Below are positions 16,607 to 23,846 of a stretch of DNA of 43,920 bases, in pieces. A model generated the notes under the pieces. It searched no databases and was not told the origin of the DNA. It was given only the letters and a program-made list of their open reading frames with translations. A program made the translations under genes and the position numbers. Each line of letters begins with the position of its first letter. The first letter of the stretch is position 1. Origin of the DNA: Candidatus Pacearchaeota archaeon (GTDB lineage Archaea > Nanobdellota > Nanobdellia > Pacearchaeales > GW2011-AR1); NCBI GenBank assembly GCA_016188895.1, contig JACPGZ010000017.1, forward strand, positions 66,538 to 110,457, read 5' to 3'.

Positions 16607-17092
16607 CTACATGCTCTCGATTTGTTCTAGGAGGGCGGCGTAGACTTCGTTTTTAAGGCGCATTCCTGACCCGATTAGTTCAAGGAGAGTTTGTTTTGTT
16701 TCTTTTTTAGACATTATTTTTTTCTTTAGGCATTCGAGGAGAAAGGTAGTTAACCACCAGCATTCTACTCCTTTGATTCTGGCTACTTTGATAAGGGCAT
16801 AGTCATTGGAAAGCAATATTTCTTTTTGCTCTTTTGCCAGCAGGATGATTGAGGCGTCTGCTTCTTCTATACTTTCTAATTTGCTTATTTCTTTTGCTTC
16901 ATTGAAGTTTTTTTTATTTATCAGTATCCAGTGTTTACAGGCTTCTTCAAATTCACTAGCTCCATGTTTTCCCGCTTTTATTTCATCATGAATTTGTTCT
17001 GTGATTTTGATTGTTTTGAAGAAATCTTTAAGGAGAGAGAGTTTTCCGATTCTGAGAAGATGAATTAGTACAGAAGAGTCTACAATAGTCAT
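16607..17092 (-). CDS. PIN-domain ribonuclease toxin (DUF3368-like)
   Basis: The protein has 161 residues from ATG 17092 (MTIVDSSVLI), with an alternative upstream ATG at 17107 that overlaps the antitoxin gene by 14 bases. PIN acidic residues are visible in VDSSVLI, in EIKAG, in SIEEADASII and in LLSNDYALI. The C-terminal extension with a helical MSKKETKQTLLELI segment fits PIN proteins annotated as DUF3368. Such proteins cleave RNA and are paired with UPF0175 antitoxins, as here: the partner gene ends one base upstream. The gene is convergent with DP2, 16 bases from its stop. Confidence 0.85.
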   Translation of the reverse strand: MTIVDSSVLIHLLRIGKLSLLKDFFKTIKITEQIHDEIKAGKHGASEFEEACKHWILINKKNFNEAKEISKLESIEEADASIILLAKEQKEILLSNDYALIKVARIKGVECWWLTTFLLECLKKKIMSKKETKQTLLELIGSGMRLKNEVYAALLEQIESM

Positions 17093-17093
17093 C

Positions 17094-17384
17094 CTATTTT
17101 TCCACATCTCTTTTTAATTCTTGAAGTGTGTAGCCTATATCGATGTCTGCTTGAGCCATGACATCGAGCATTTCTGCGTAAGAAAGTTCAGCAAAAGACG
17201 CGGCTTTTCTTATGGTTATCTTTCTGTGCTTGAGAAGCTCTAGAGCTTTTTTCATTTTCCAATCTTTGATGGCTCTTGTGAGGAGTTTTCTTACTACTTC
17301 AGCTCTTTCTGTCTTTTCATCCTTCTCAATGGTTTTGAGGTCTTCAAAATCTTTCTCTTCTATTCTGGCGGTTATGACTTCCAT
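17094..17384 (-). CDS. UPF0175-family antitoxin
   Basis: The protein has 96 residues. Its N-terminus (VITARIEEKDFEDLKTIEK) is a ribbon-helix-helix type strand and helix. The segment KHRKITIRKAASFAELSYAEM matches the helix-turn-helix typical of UPF0175 proteins (a gene pair partner of PIN toxins). It is first in the operon, and its stop (TAG 17094-17096) leads directly into the toxin start (TAGGATG). A perfect palindrome lies five bases before its ATG, consistent with autorepression. Confidence 0.85.
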   Translation of the reverse strand: MEVITARIEEKDFEDLKTIEKDEKTERAEVVRKLLTRAIKDWKMKKALELLKHRKITIRKAASFAELSYAEMLDVMAQADIDIGYTLQELKRDVEK

Positions 17385-17388
17385 TTTC

Positions 17389-17420
17389 GTTACAAAAGTA
17401 TATTTTTGTAACTATTTAAA
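17389..17420 (-). promoter_or_regulatory. palindromic operator and TATA box of the PIN/UPF0175 operon
   Basis: GTTACAAAA (17389-17397) and TTTTGTAAC (17404-17412) are a perfect 9-bp inverted repeat with a 6-base spacer, directly before the antitoxin ATG at 17384. A TATA-like ATTTAAATAG on the minus strand (about 17411-17420) adjoins it. Binding of the antitoxin here would block transcription start. Confidence 0.7.
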
Positions 17421-17504
17421 TCTTTCGTGTTTTTTGGATGGTGCGAGGAATAATAACTCATAAATATCTTCCTGTATTTTTGTAGATTTTTGTAGGTATG
17501 GATG

Positions 17505-17534
17505 AAACAGGAAGGATTGGGGAAGTGGATTTGA
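17505..17534 (+). pseudogene. orphan copy of the DP2 3' end
   Basis: The sequence codes KQEGLGKWI plus TGA in the same orientation as DP2 but has no gene body in front. Its stop directly abuts the stop codon of the convergent gene at 17535, which is probably the original junction between DP2 and its neighbour before the toxin module was inserted. Confidence 0.85.
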
Positions 17535-17924
17535 TTATAAAATAAACCACCTGAAACCTAATATTATTAAAACAATAAAGATGAATATTGCAAATACAAG
17601 ATATAAATAACCGGCCTTAACAGCATCTTTTTCTTTTAAAGGTATTTCATTAACTAAATTGAAGATGAGCAGAAACCACATACGTGGCATCTTTGCACGA
17701 ACCATTTCTTTTTTGGATATTCCTAAGTTTGCAAAGATTAATAGTTCAATCATCATTAAAAGACCAGTTGTCATCAACAAAACTTGAAATAATCTTTGTA
17801 TCGGAAAGAGAATAGAAAGTATAAATATAATAAATGTTATAAAGGTTAATACTTCAATCTTATGAGCTAATCTCCACTGGTTAGGATATTGTGAATCAAT
17901 TTTTGGTGATTGAAATAGACCCAT
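17535..17924 (-). CDS. three-span membrane protein of unknown function
   Basis: The frame is open to ATG 18014, but a TATA box (ATTTATAAA, 17946-17954 on the minus strand) lies 26 bases before the internal ATG at 17924, so I start there (MGLFQSPKID, 129 residues, leaderless). Hydrophobic spans lie near residues 25-42, 48-65 and 106-126, with a conserved-looking KMPRMWFLLIFNLVNEIPLK segment between. No family is recognised. Its promoter is divergent with the original spoIIM promoter remnant at 17979-18048. Confidence 0.7.
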   Translation of the reverse strand: MGLFQSPKIDSQYPNQWRLAHKIEVLTFITFIIFILSILFPIQRLFQVLLMTTGLLMMIELLIFANLGISKKEMVRAKMPRMWFLLIFNLVNEIPLKEKDAVKAGYLYLVFAIFIFIVLIILGFRWFIL

Positions 17925-17978
17925 ATTATTCTGATTCCACACACCTTTATAAATATAACTTGCCAAAAGTAGATTTCC

Positions 17979-18048
17979 AAACCTATATAAATTAGACAAA
18001 CATGTTATTTTCATGTTCGAGATATTAATAAAAAGAGGGATGGCATAG
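17979..18048 (+). pseudogene. orphan promoter and 5' end of the spoIIM-like gene
   Basis: TATA box CCTATATAAA and, 29 bases later, ATG 18013 with the codons MFEILIKRGMA followed by TAG. The living gene at 19312 has the same TATA box at the same distance and begins MFEMLIKRGKA (9 of 11 residues shared). The stretch is therefore a displaced 5' end of that gene, cut off by the NTase module that lies between the two copies. Confidence 0.82.
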
Positions 18049-18082
18049 AGATTAATCTGGGAATCTTGAGAAATCTAGGGGA

Positions 18083-18439
18083 TCATAGATTTTCATCTTG
18101 AAACTCTATTTCTTTTATCAGTTTATCAACTTCTGATTCTATGGTTTCTACGTCTATGTTTCCATACCCTTTAGATATTCTTATCAAAAGCTCTACTCTA
18201 ACCTTTTTTATTATCTTGTCTTTAATGAAACTTATATCTTTTTGTGATAATTTCTCATTTATTGGATTTATCTTTTCTCTGTATCTCTTGGCTATTTCAA
18301 AGCTTGCAAGGAACTCTTTTCTGTATTTTCCTGACAATTCTTCTTTATCAGTTATTGATTTTTCTAAAATTCTATGAACTGCAGAATTGGATAAATTGCC
18401 GATAAGCAACTTAATCAGCTTGTTTCTGTTTTGACTCAT
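18083..18439 (-). CDS. all-helical partner protein of the NTase module
   Basis: The product has 118 residues, is rich in Lys, Glu and Ile, and is predicted to be all helical with no membrane segment. It overlaps the upstream NTase gene by 29 bases, so the two are co-expressed. I see no RxxxxH HEPN motif and do not recognise a family. Its place, second in a two-gene operon behind an NTase with a DNA-binding-like N-terminus, is that of a toxin or toxin partner. This role is an inference. Confidence 0.7.
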   Translation of the reverse strand: MSQNRNKLIKLLIGNLSNSAVHRILEKSITDKEELSGKYRKEFLASFEIAKRYREKINPINEKLSQKDISFIKDKIIKKVRVELLIRISKGYGNIDVETIESEVDKLIKEIEFQDENL

Positions 18440-19223
18440 TTTTTATTCCTTCTAATATTTTATTATAAGTTTCCTTATATATTTTCCCAAATTTATTTAA
18501 AAAAGATTCTTTATTAATTATATTTCTTTTTATTTCGCTTATTGAACTAACTTTGAATAGCGAGAGTATTTTTTTATGTATTTTTTCAATTGTTACCTTT
18601 TCCTTTTTTAGGAAAAGATATATTGCAATTAAATTTCTTATTAAATCATATTTTTCATTTCCATTCAAAATATCAAAATTATCAATCAAAATCCTGCTTT
18701 TTAAAAGGTGCATATCAAGAAGCTTATAGTTAATTTTTTGTTTTTTAACAGGAGTTAGTCTTTTTCTGGCAACACAACAGCTTAACATTGTATGGTATAA
18801 AGGGTCTGTTTCCAATCCCTTAATAAGAGAGCTGTTACTTAATATTATCATATGGCTTTTAATCCCCAACTTCTCATCTATCTCATTTTCTATTGACGAA
18901 GTTTTAATTGGTCTTTCAGAAACTATTAATATATCAATATCATTAAAATCAAACCCTTTATGGAGAAAAGATCCGGTTATTATTATGTTATCTGCTCTAA
19001 CATATTTTTCTATGATTCCTACTAGTTCTTTTATTATAGAGAGTTTTATAGGCTCCAGCTCCTTTGTTCCATAGAAATATATCTTATCAGATTTTATCTT
19101 TTTCTTTTGTGAATAAAGGGGTTTTATAACAGCAAATTCTCCAATATTTAAGATAGCTCTTTGTTTTGGGATGTATATCTGGTCCATCTTACTCCCTCTA
19201 CTAACTCTGGCTATTATTTCCAT
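18411..19223 (-). CDS. AbrB-like/nucleotidyltransferase fusion protein
   Basis: The protein has 270 residues. The first 40 (ARVSRGSKMDQIYIPKQRA then LNIGEFAVI) resemble the swapped-hairpin AbrB fold of antitoxin-type regulators. Residues about 70-130 carry the MNT-type nucleotidyltransferase signature GSF...DFNDIDILIV (GS followed by DxD). A helical C-terminal domain follows (about 165-260). MNT enzymes of TA systems add AMP to their toxin partner. Here the DNA-binding-like and enzyme parts are fused and the second gene is not a recognisable HEPN. Two tandem operator-like sites lie just before the ATG. Confidence 0.78.
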   Translation of the reverse strand: MEIIARVSRGSKMDQIYIPKQRAILNIGEFAVIKPLYSQKKKIKSDKIYFYGTKELEPIKLSIIKELVGIIEKYVRADNIIITGSFLHKGFDFNDIDILIVSERPIKTSSIENEIDEKLGIKSHMIILSNSSLIKGLETDPLYHTMLSCCVARKRLTPVKKQKINYKLLDMHLLKSRILIDNFDILNGNEKYDLIRNLIAIYLFLKKEKVTIEKIHKKILSLFKVSSISEIKRNIINKESFLNKFGKIYKETYNKILEGIKNESKQKQAD

Positions 19224-19252
19224 ATTACGTAATAATACGTAATATTTATAAA
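19224..19252 (-). promoter_or_regulatory. tandem operator and TATA box of the NTase operon
   Basis: ATTACGTAAT (19224-19233) is followed immediately by AATACGTAAT (19234-19243). Each contains the palindrome TACGTA, and they repeat with a 10-bp step, one helical turn. A TATA box (ATTTATAAATATT on the minus strand, about 19240-19252) overlaps the second site, and the start codon (19223) directly abuts the first. Confidence 0.65.
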
Positions 19253-19311
19253 TGTTTCGGCAGATTTTATATCCTCAAAACCTATATAAATAATGCAAAT
19301 GTTATATTCTT

Positions 19312-20106
19312 ATGTTTGAGATGCTTATAAAAAGAGGCAAGGCTGAAAAAAATCCGTTTGAGATGTTTTTTATAGGATTTGTTTATTCGTCTCTTGCTAT
19401 TCCAGTTGGGTTGTATATATTTTACTCGCAGGCATCGCTTGTGATTGTTTTTTTGACAGTACTTGCTTCAATCCATCTTATGCACGGAGTAATGTCTCTT
19501 GAGGAGAAAAAAGAAAGATTCTCAAAATCAGAAATGTGGATATTAAGAGAGCATGGAAAAGCATTCTTGTTTTTTTTGTTCTTGTTTTTGGGATTTGTGT
19601 TTTCTTTTTCTTTCTGGAGTGTTGTTCTTCCACTTGAGGTTTCAGAGCATGTTTTTTCTGTGCAAAAAGCCGTGATTTTTGAGATAACCAGCATTACTGG
19701 AAATGCAAGCGCTTTTATGGATTTTCAGGCAATTTTCAGAAATAATCTAAAGGTGCTTGTATTATCATTTCTGTTTTCACTGGTTTATGGCGCTGGCGTG
19801 ACATTTATACTTGCATGGAATTCTTCTGTGATAGGTTTTGCAATTGGAAATCTTGCAAGAAGCGAGCTAGGGCTTGCCTCTCTTCCTTTTGCATTTAGCA
19901 AGTATCTTGCTCATGGATTGATTGAAGTGCTCGCTTTTTTTGGAGTGGCTCTGGCAGGAGGAATATTAAGCATTGCAATTGTGAAAAGAGATATTAAGAA
20001 AAAATTCCGCAAGATACTGCTTGATGTTTTTGTTTTAATGATGATTAGCATTATTATGCTAGTTATTGCAGGGCTTATTGAGGTTTATATTACTCCTTGG
20101 ATTTAG
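19312..20106 (+). CDS. SpoIIM-like membrane protein (COG1300 family)
   Basis: The product has 264 residues with about five to six hydrophobic spans (about 20-35, 41-55, 80-100, 145-175, 195-220 and 237-260). The middle part has the family signature: a long helix, then ILAWNSSVIGFAIGN and HGLIEVLAFFGVALAGG. COG1300 proteins are membrane proteins related to the sporulation factor SpoIIM; in archaea the function is unknown. A TATA box at 19281-19290 gives a leaderless or near-leaderless start. The promoter and first codons are duplicated at 17979-18048. Confidence 0.88.
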   Translation: MFEMLIKRGKAEKNPFEMFFIGFVYSSLAIPVGLYIFYSQASLVIVFLTVLASIHLMHGVMSLEEKKERFSKSEMWILREHGKAFLFFLFLFLGFVFSFSFWSVVLPLEVSEHVFSVQKAVIFEITSITGNASAFMDFQAIFRNNLKVLVLSFLFSLVYGAGVTFILAWNSSVIGFAIGNLARSELGLASLPFAFSKYLAHGLIEVLAFFGVALAGGILSIAIVKRDIKKKFRKILLDVFVLMMISIIMLVIAGLIEVYITPWI

Positions 20107-20141
20107 CAAGATTTAAGTATATAACAAATTTATATAAGACA

Positions 20142-20336
20142 ATGAGACAAAAAACCTTTTTTTGGATAACAGGAATTGTTTTTACAATTCTTGCTGTTAT
20201 TAGTTTGTTAAGAGTAATTTTTAGATGGAATGCTGTTATTAATGAATTTGCAATCCCAATATGGATATCTGTAAGTGCAGTTATTATTGCAGGGTTTTTA
20301 GCATTTAGTTCTTTTAGGTTTCTTAAAAAGATTTAA
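20142..20336 (+). CDS. small two-span membrane protein (64 aa)
   Basis: The start is ATG 20142 (MRQKTFFW), about 25 bases after a TATA-like AAGTATATAAC. The frame is open further up to a TTG inside the spoIIM-like gene, which I rejected. Two hydrophobic spans (about 6-24 and 38-57) and a basic tail (RFLKKI) are visible. The stop lies five bases from the convergent eL15 gene. Function unknown. Confidence 0.65.
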   Translation: MRQKTFFWITGIVFTILAVISLLRVIFRWNAVINEFAIPIWISVSAVIIAGFLAFSSFRFLKKI

Positions 20337-20341
20337 TAGAA

Positions 20342-20914
20342 TTACTTCCCTCTTCTCTGCCATGCCCTTAAAGAAGGGCGTACCTTAAGCATCCTGCTTT
20401 TTGAGCTTAATCCACGGCTTTTCTTTGCAGCTGATGTTAGTCCGCGAAATACTCTTCCTTTGCTTGAAGGATTTGTTATCCAGCTTATTCTTGGGTCATT
20501 TTGAATCTCTGGCTTTGAAGGATCAACCATTATGACTTCAAAAAAATAATGCTGTCCGTCTTTGCCTATCCAGTATGAATTAAGAACCTCAAGATTTCTG
20601 AATTTACGGGATGCTCTCTGCTCTGCAACCCACTGATAGCTCATTTTCAGGATTTTTTTATTTGACTGCCTTTTGCTTCTTCTTCCTTTATTTATTTTTG
20701 GATTTTTTCTTCCCCCTCTTTTTAGCCTTACTCTTACAACAACAAAACCTTTTTTTGCTTTGTATCCTAAACCGCGGGCGCGGTCCAATCTTAATGGCTT
20801 TTCAACTTTAGCTATTGCATTAGAGTTTCGCCATTCAATCATCCTTTCTCTTAATACTTGCATATCTGGTTTCTTCCATGCCTGTTTTAAATAATGATAA
20901 AATCCACGAGCCAT
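20342..20914 (-). CDS. rpl15e: 50S ribosomal protein L15e
   Basis: The 190-residue basic protein begins MARGFYHYLKQAWKKP and contains RLDRARGLGYKAKKGFVVVR, GRRSKRQ, LEVLNSYWIGKDGQHYFFEV and RGLTSAAKKSRGL, all characteristic of archaeal and eukaryotic eL15. The length is usual for the family. A TATA-like TTTTAAAAACC on the minus strand (about 20933-20943) is 25 bases before the ATG, so it seems to have its own promoter although tRNA-Ile lies just upstream on the same strand. Confidence 0.96.
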   Translation of the reverse strand: MARGFYHYLKQAWKKPDMQVLRERMIEWRNSNAIAKVEKPLRLDRARGLGYKAKKGFVVVRVRLKRGGRKNPKINKGRRSKRQSNKKILKMSYQWVAEQRASRKFRNLEVLNSYWIGKDGQHYFFEVIMVDPSKPEIQNDPRISWITNPSSKGRVFRGLTSAAKKSRGLSSKSRMLKVRPSLRAWQRRGK

Positions 20915-20972
20915 TCCTCTCCAAGAATATAGTGGTTTTTAAAACTTCCCAAAGAAAATGCCTTAAAGAAAA

Positions 20973-21070
20973 TGAGCCTGCACAGATTTGAACTGTGGAC
21001 CCCCACCTTATCAGACTCACCTTTTGCTTGAACAAAATGTGGTGCTCTAACCAGGCTGAGCTACAGGCTC
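20973..21070 (-). tRNA. tRNA-Ile(GAU) with 23-base intron in the anticodon stem
   Basis: Acceptor arms GAGCCTG/CAGGCTC, D-arm GCTC/GAGC, T-arm CACAG-TTCAAAT-CTGTG, discriminator A. The loop CTGATAA and 3' stem GGTGG give anticodon GAU, but the 5' stem half CCAC is separated from T31 by 23 bases (21016-21038). This segment forms a BHB motif: central helix CACC/GGTG, bulge ACA cut as AC|A and bulge AGT cut as AG|T, which predicts exactly these intron ends. The intron's own hairpin is TTTTG-TTCAAG-CAAAA. It lies at position 30/31, not at the usual 37/38. Confidence 0.88.
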
Positions 21071-21172
21071 ATGATATAATTGAGATAAAAGTCCATTTAA
21101 AATCTTTTGCTTAATTTTATGACTGGAAGGATCCTTCCTAGGATTTATATACTGATATTTTTATGATTATTA

Positions 21173-21967
21173 ATGACAAGGATAAAAGAAGAGCATGTAA
21201 AGAGGAGTCTTTTTGCATTCATAATATTCATTATAGCGATTTTTATTATTTTGAATGCAGTGTTATTTTCATTTAGATTATCTGGGGATAATATTAAACC
21301 AAATAAAGAGATAAGCTTTAGCAGCGAGAGATATGAGCCATTATTTTTCAATGATTTTAATGGGACTACAGTTGAGATGCTTCTGCCTGCTGTTGACAGC
21401 AATAAAAAAGGGGTCGCAACTATTTTAAGAGTGCAAGCAACAAAAGGAGATGACAAGACTCTTGTTGAGATTGGGAACCTTCTATTTTGGGCAGATACAC
21501 AAAGCAGCATAAGGACAGCACGAGATGTTGCAGAGAATATTACCGGAATTTCACTTGATGATGTAGATTTAATTTATTCTGTTGATGCTAATGCTTCTGT
21601 TATTGGAGGGCCTTCGGCAGGAGCTGCAATAACAATTGCTACAATTGCCGCAATTCAAGGCAAGAGGCCGAGAGCGGATGTGATGATTTCTGGAGCAATA
21701 AATCATGATGGAACTATCGGGCCTGTAAGCGAGATTCTGGAAAAGGCCAATGTTGCAAAAGCTAATGGAGCTGTTTTATTTTTAGTTCCGCTTTTGCACA
21801 GTGGAGAGATTGTTTACGAGACGAGAGAGTATTGCAGGGATTTTGGAAGTGCTGAATTTTGCACACAAGAAACATACCCAAGAAAGATTGATGTTGGAAA
21901 GGAATCTGGAATAGAAGTAAGGGAAGTGCAGGATATTAAAGAAGCTATGAAGTATTTCTTTGATTAA
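21173..21967 (+). CDS. membrane-anchored Lon-type (S16) serine protease domain
   Basis: The 264-residue protein has a basic N-terminus, one membrane segment (about 15-37) and an S16 peptidase domain with catalytic Ser in GGPSAGAAI (about 148-156) and Lys in the ILEKANVAKANGA helix (about 190). The AAA+ ATPase domain of Lon is absent. Related archaeal stand-alone S16 proteins are known from DPANN and euryarchaea. A long loop with two Cys (EYCRDFGSAEFC) near 224-235 is unusual for a cytoplasmic protein and fits an external catalytic domain. Confidence 0.85.
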   Translation: MTRIKEEHVKRSLFAFIIFIIAIFIILNAVLFSFRLSGDNIKPNKEISFSSERYEPLFFNDFNGTTVEMLLPAVDSNKKGVATILRVQATKGDDKTLVEIGNLLFWADTQSSIRTARDVAENITGISLDDVDLIYSVDANASVIGGPSAGAAITIATIAAIQGKRPRADVMISGAINHDGTIGPVSEILEKANVAKANGAVLFLVPLLHSGEIVYETREYCRDFGSAEFCTQETYPRKIDVGKESGIEVREVQDIKEAMKYFFD

Positions 21968-21970
21968 TAT

Positions 21971-22576
21971 TTAAATCTCAAAGAATTCAATTACAAACTT
22001 CTCATTTTCTAAGAAATATCTCTTAACCGGAAGATTTACCGGGATTGATTTAATGAAAACATGCTTATCAGATGCTGCTTTGAGCTCCATGCTTTTTTCC
22101 AGCTTTGTCAGAATTATATCCTTTATTGAGTTTACGCCCGGGAGATTTATCTCATATATAATCCGGTCCCCAAATCTTCTTATATCTGCTTTTGCCTCTT
22201 TTCTTGGCAGAGTCATTAATTTCTTTATCAATTCTTCATTTAGGATCTTCTTATTTTTTATATCTTTGACATTGTCTTTAACCTTATCTATTTTTAAGAT
22301 TGGACTGAACCCATCTGATGTTATGCTTATTGTGACGCCGTTTTCTGTATTCCCCCTTACAATTTCTTTCTCAAGGCTTTTGAACTGCTTGTTAAGCTGT
22401 TTTAAGAGAGAATTAAATATCTTATTGAATCCAAATGGAAAATCTGCTTGCTGCATACTATCGTCTCTGCCAAGAATTCCATAATCTGCTTTGTCACTTG
22501 ATGCGCCGCAATACGGGCAAAAGCTAAATTCTTTCTTTATCTTTGATTTACAATTGTCGCATTTCTTAGAGAACAT
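21971..22576 (-). CDS. zinc-ribbon protein with C-terminal Hsp20/p23-like domain
   Basis: The product has 201 residues. An N-terminal zinc ribbon (CDNC about 6-9, CPYC about 20-23) is followed by a linker and helices, then a beta domain from about 130 (RRFGDRIIYEINLPGV, IKDIILTKLEKSMELKA, RYFLENEKFVIEF). This layout fits an alpha-crystallin/CS (Hsp20-like) fold, with its typical LPGV turn. It may be a small chaperone or adaptor. The stop lies three bases from the stop of the convergent S16 gene. Confidence 0.72.
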   Translation of the reverse strand: MFSKKCDNCKSKIKKEFSFCPYCGASSDKADYGILGRDDSMQQADFPFGFNKIFNSLLKQLNKQFKSLEKEIVRGNTENGVTISITSDGFSPILKIDKVKDNVKDIKNKKILNEELIKKLMTLPRKEAKADIRRFGDRIIYEINLPGVNSIKDIILTKLEKSMELKAASDKHVFIKSIPVNLPVKRYFLENEKFVIEFFEI

Positions 22577-22711
22577 GTATTTATTCAGAAATGCAGATTT
22601 AAAAATCTTTCTTTCTTGGCGCTGTTTTCAAGTGAAATTCCTAAAATTTTAATTTACTTTATTTAACGATAAATACGCAAGTTTTTTAATAAATAAATTA
22701 CTATACTTATT

Positions 22712-23371
22712 ATGGAAAAAGAGGAGATTGCCCGCAAGTATGGGATTGATTTGAAGAAATTAGAGAGTGAGCAGCGAGCATTAGCAAAGCACATCTCTGC
22801 AAAAGACGAGATTGATTTCTCCAAGGTTGAAAAAATCGGGGGAGTTGACACAATATTTGTAAAGAACAGGATTATTTCAGCTGCTGTTGTAATTAATCCG
22901 CAAATGGAGATACTTGACCAGCAGCATTTTTCAGATAAGGCAAGATTTCCCTACATTCCAGGATTTAGAGCTTATAGAGAACTGCCTGCAATGCTCGAAG
23001 CTTTTAATAAACTAGAGTTCAAGCCAGAGGTTGTTTTTATCAAGGGGCATGGGATTGCGCATGAAAGATTGGGGCTTGCCAGCCATTTTGGTTGGAGTGC
23101 AGGCGTGTCAAGTATTGGAGTTGCCAACAAGCTTTCATTTGGCGAGGTTCACGGAGATGATATAATCATTTTAGGAAAGAAGGCTGGAAAGGTTGTTATA
23201 ACAAAAGATGGAGCAAAACCGCTTTATGTAAGCCCTGGGCATGGAGTTGGCATAAAGTCAGCTGTTGAGCTTGTAAGAAGATTTGTTGTTCCGCCACATA
23301 AACTGCCAGAGCCCCTTGCACTTGCGCATAAACATGCAAAACGGGTTAAGATGGAGATGGTCTGGGATTAG
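22712..23371 (+). CDS. nfi: endonuclease V family protein with altered catalytic residue
   Basis: The protein has 219 residues and clear endonuclease V motifs: GGVDTIF (first metal Asp, about 44-50), YIPGFRAYRE (wedge and Glu, about 81-90) and HGIAHERLGLASHFGW. In the family the third metal ligand is Asp in a VDGxG motif; here that site reads FIKGHG, so Asp is replaced by Lys. Endonuclease V cleaves DNA or RNA near inosine. This protein may be weak or inactive as a nuclease, or use another ligand. It lies in a repair neighbourhood with an endonuclease IV-like gene. Confidence 0.88.
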   Translation: MEKEEIARKYGIDLKKLESEQRALAKHISAKDEIDFSKVEKIGGVDTIFVKNRIISAAVVINPQMEILDQQHFSDKARFPYIPGFRAYRELPAMLEAFNKLEFKPEVVFIKGHGIAHERLGLASHFGWSAGVSSIGVANKLSFGEVHGDDIIILGKKAGKVVITKDGAKPLYVSPGHGVGIKSAVELVRRFVVPPHKLPEPLALAHKHAKRVKMEMVWD

Positions 23372-23401
23372 ATTTTGAAGAAGAATGAGTCAAAATCATT
23401 T

Positions 23402-23812
23402 ATGTTATCAAAGTGGGAATTACTGGATTGGATGCAAAGGAGACTTAATCAATGTGATGAGGGCAAATTTAATATATTAAAACCAGCTCTAATTATTATG
23501 ACATTAAGTGATAGACATCATGAGATTGTTGATTTATTAAAAGAAGAATATAAGGATTTACAAAGATTAAATCCAAAACACGAGTTATTAAGCTTGATAG
23601 AAATTACTGAATATGGCTTTGAGGTTGTGAAGAGAGAGGAATTTGAAAGAAGATTTATGGTTTTGCCTGCAGATAATCCTACAAATAATCTTTATTACAG
23701 GACTTTTGCTGTTATTAAATATAAAAGAGCTATTAGAAAGGCTGTAAGAGAAGAACTTGAGAGTAAATTAGAGCAACAAGAATTGCTGGAAATGGTAAGA
23801 AGGTATTTTTGA
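23402..23812 (+). CDS. hypothetical helical protein
   Basis: The frame begins with TTG at 23375, but ATG 23402 (MLSKWELLDWMQ, 136 residues) is the more likely start. The protein is charged and mostly helical, with the pattern DRHHEIVDLLKEEYKDLQRL near the middle and a C-terminal helix rich in Glu and Lys. No domain is recognised. It lies between the endonuclease V and IV genes, four bases or more from each context, and may simply be cotranscribed. Confidence 0.65.
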   Translation: MLSKWELLDWMQRRLNQCDEGKFNILKPALIIMTLSDRHHEIVDLLKEEYKDLQRLNPKHELLSLIEITEYGFEVVKREEFERRFMVLPADNPTNNLYYRTFAVIKYKRAIRKAVREELESKLEQQELLEMVRRYF

Positions 23813-23846
23813 TATCTTTAAATACTTCTTTGATATTTTTATTCTG

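Noticed and set aside
20997-21060. Reading the tRNA at 20973-21070 as tRNA-Lys (UUU) from the ATTTTG segment
   Set aside because: The anticodon stem would not close and the loop lacks normal flanking bases; the Ile reading gives a complete loop CTGATAA and a BHB with exact ends.
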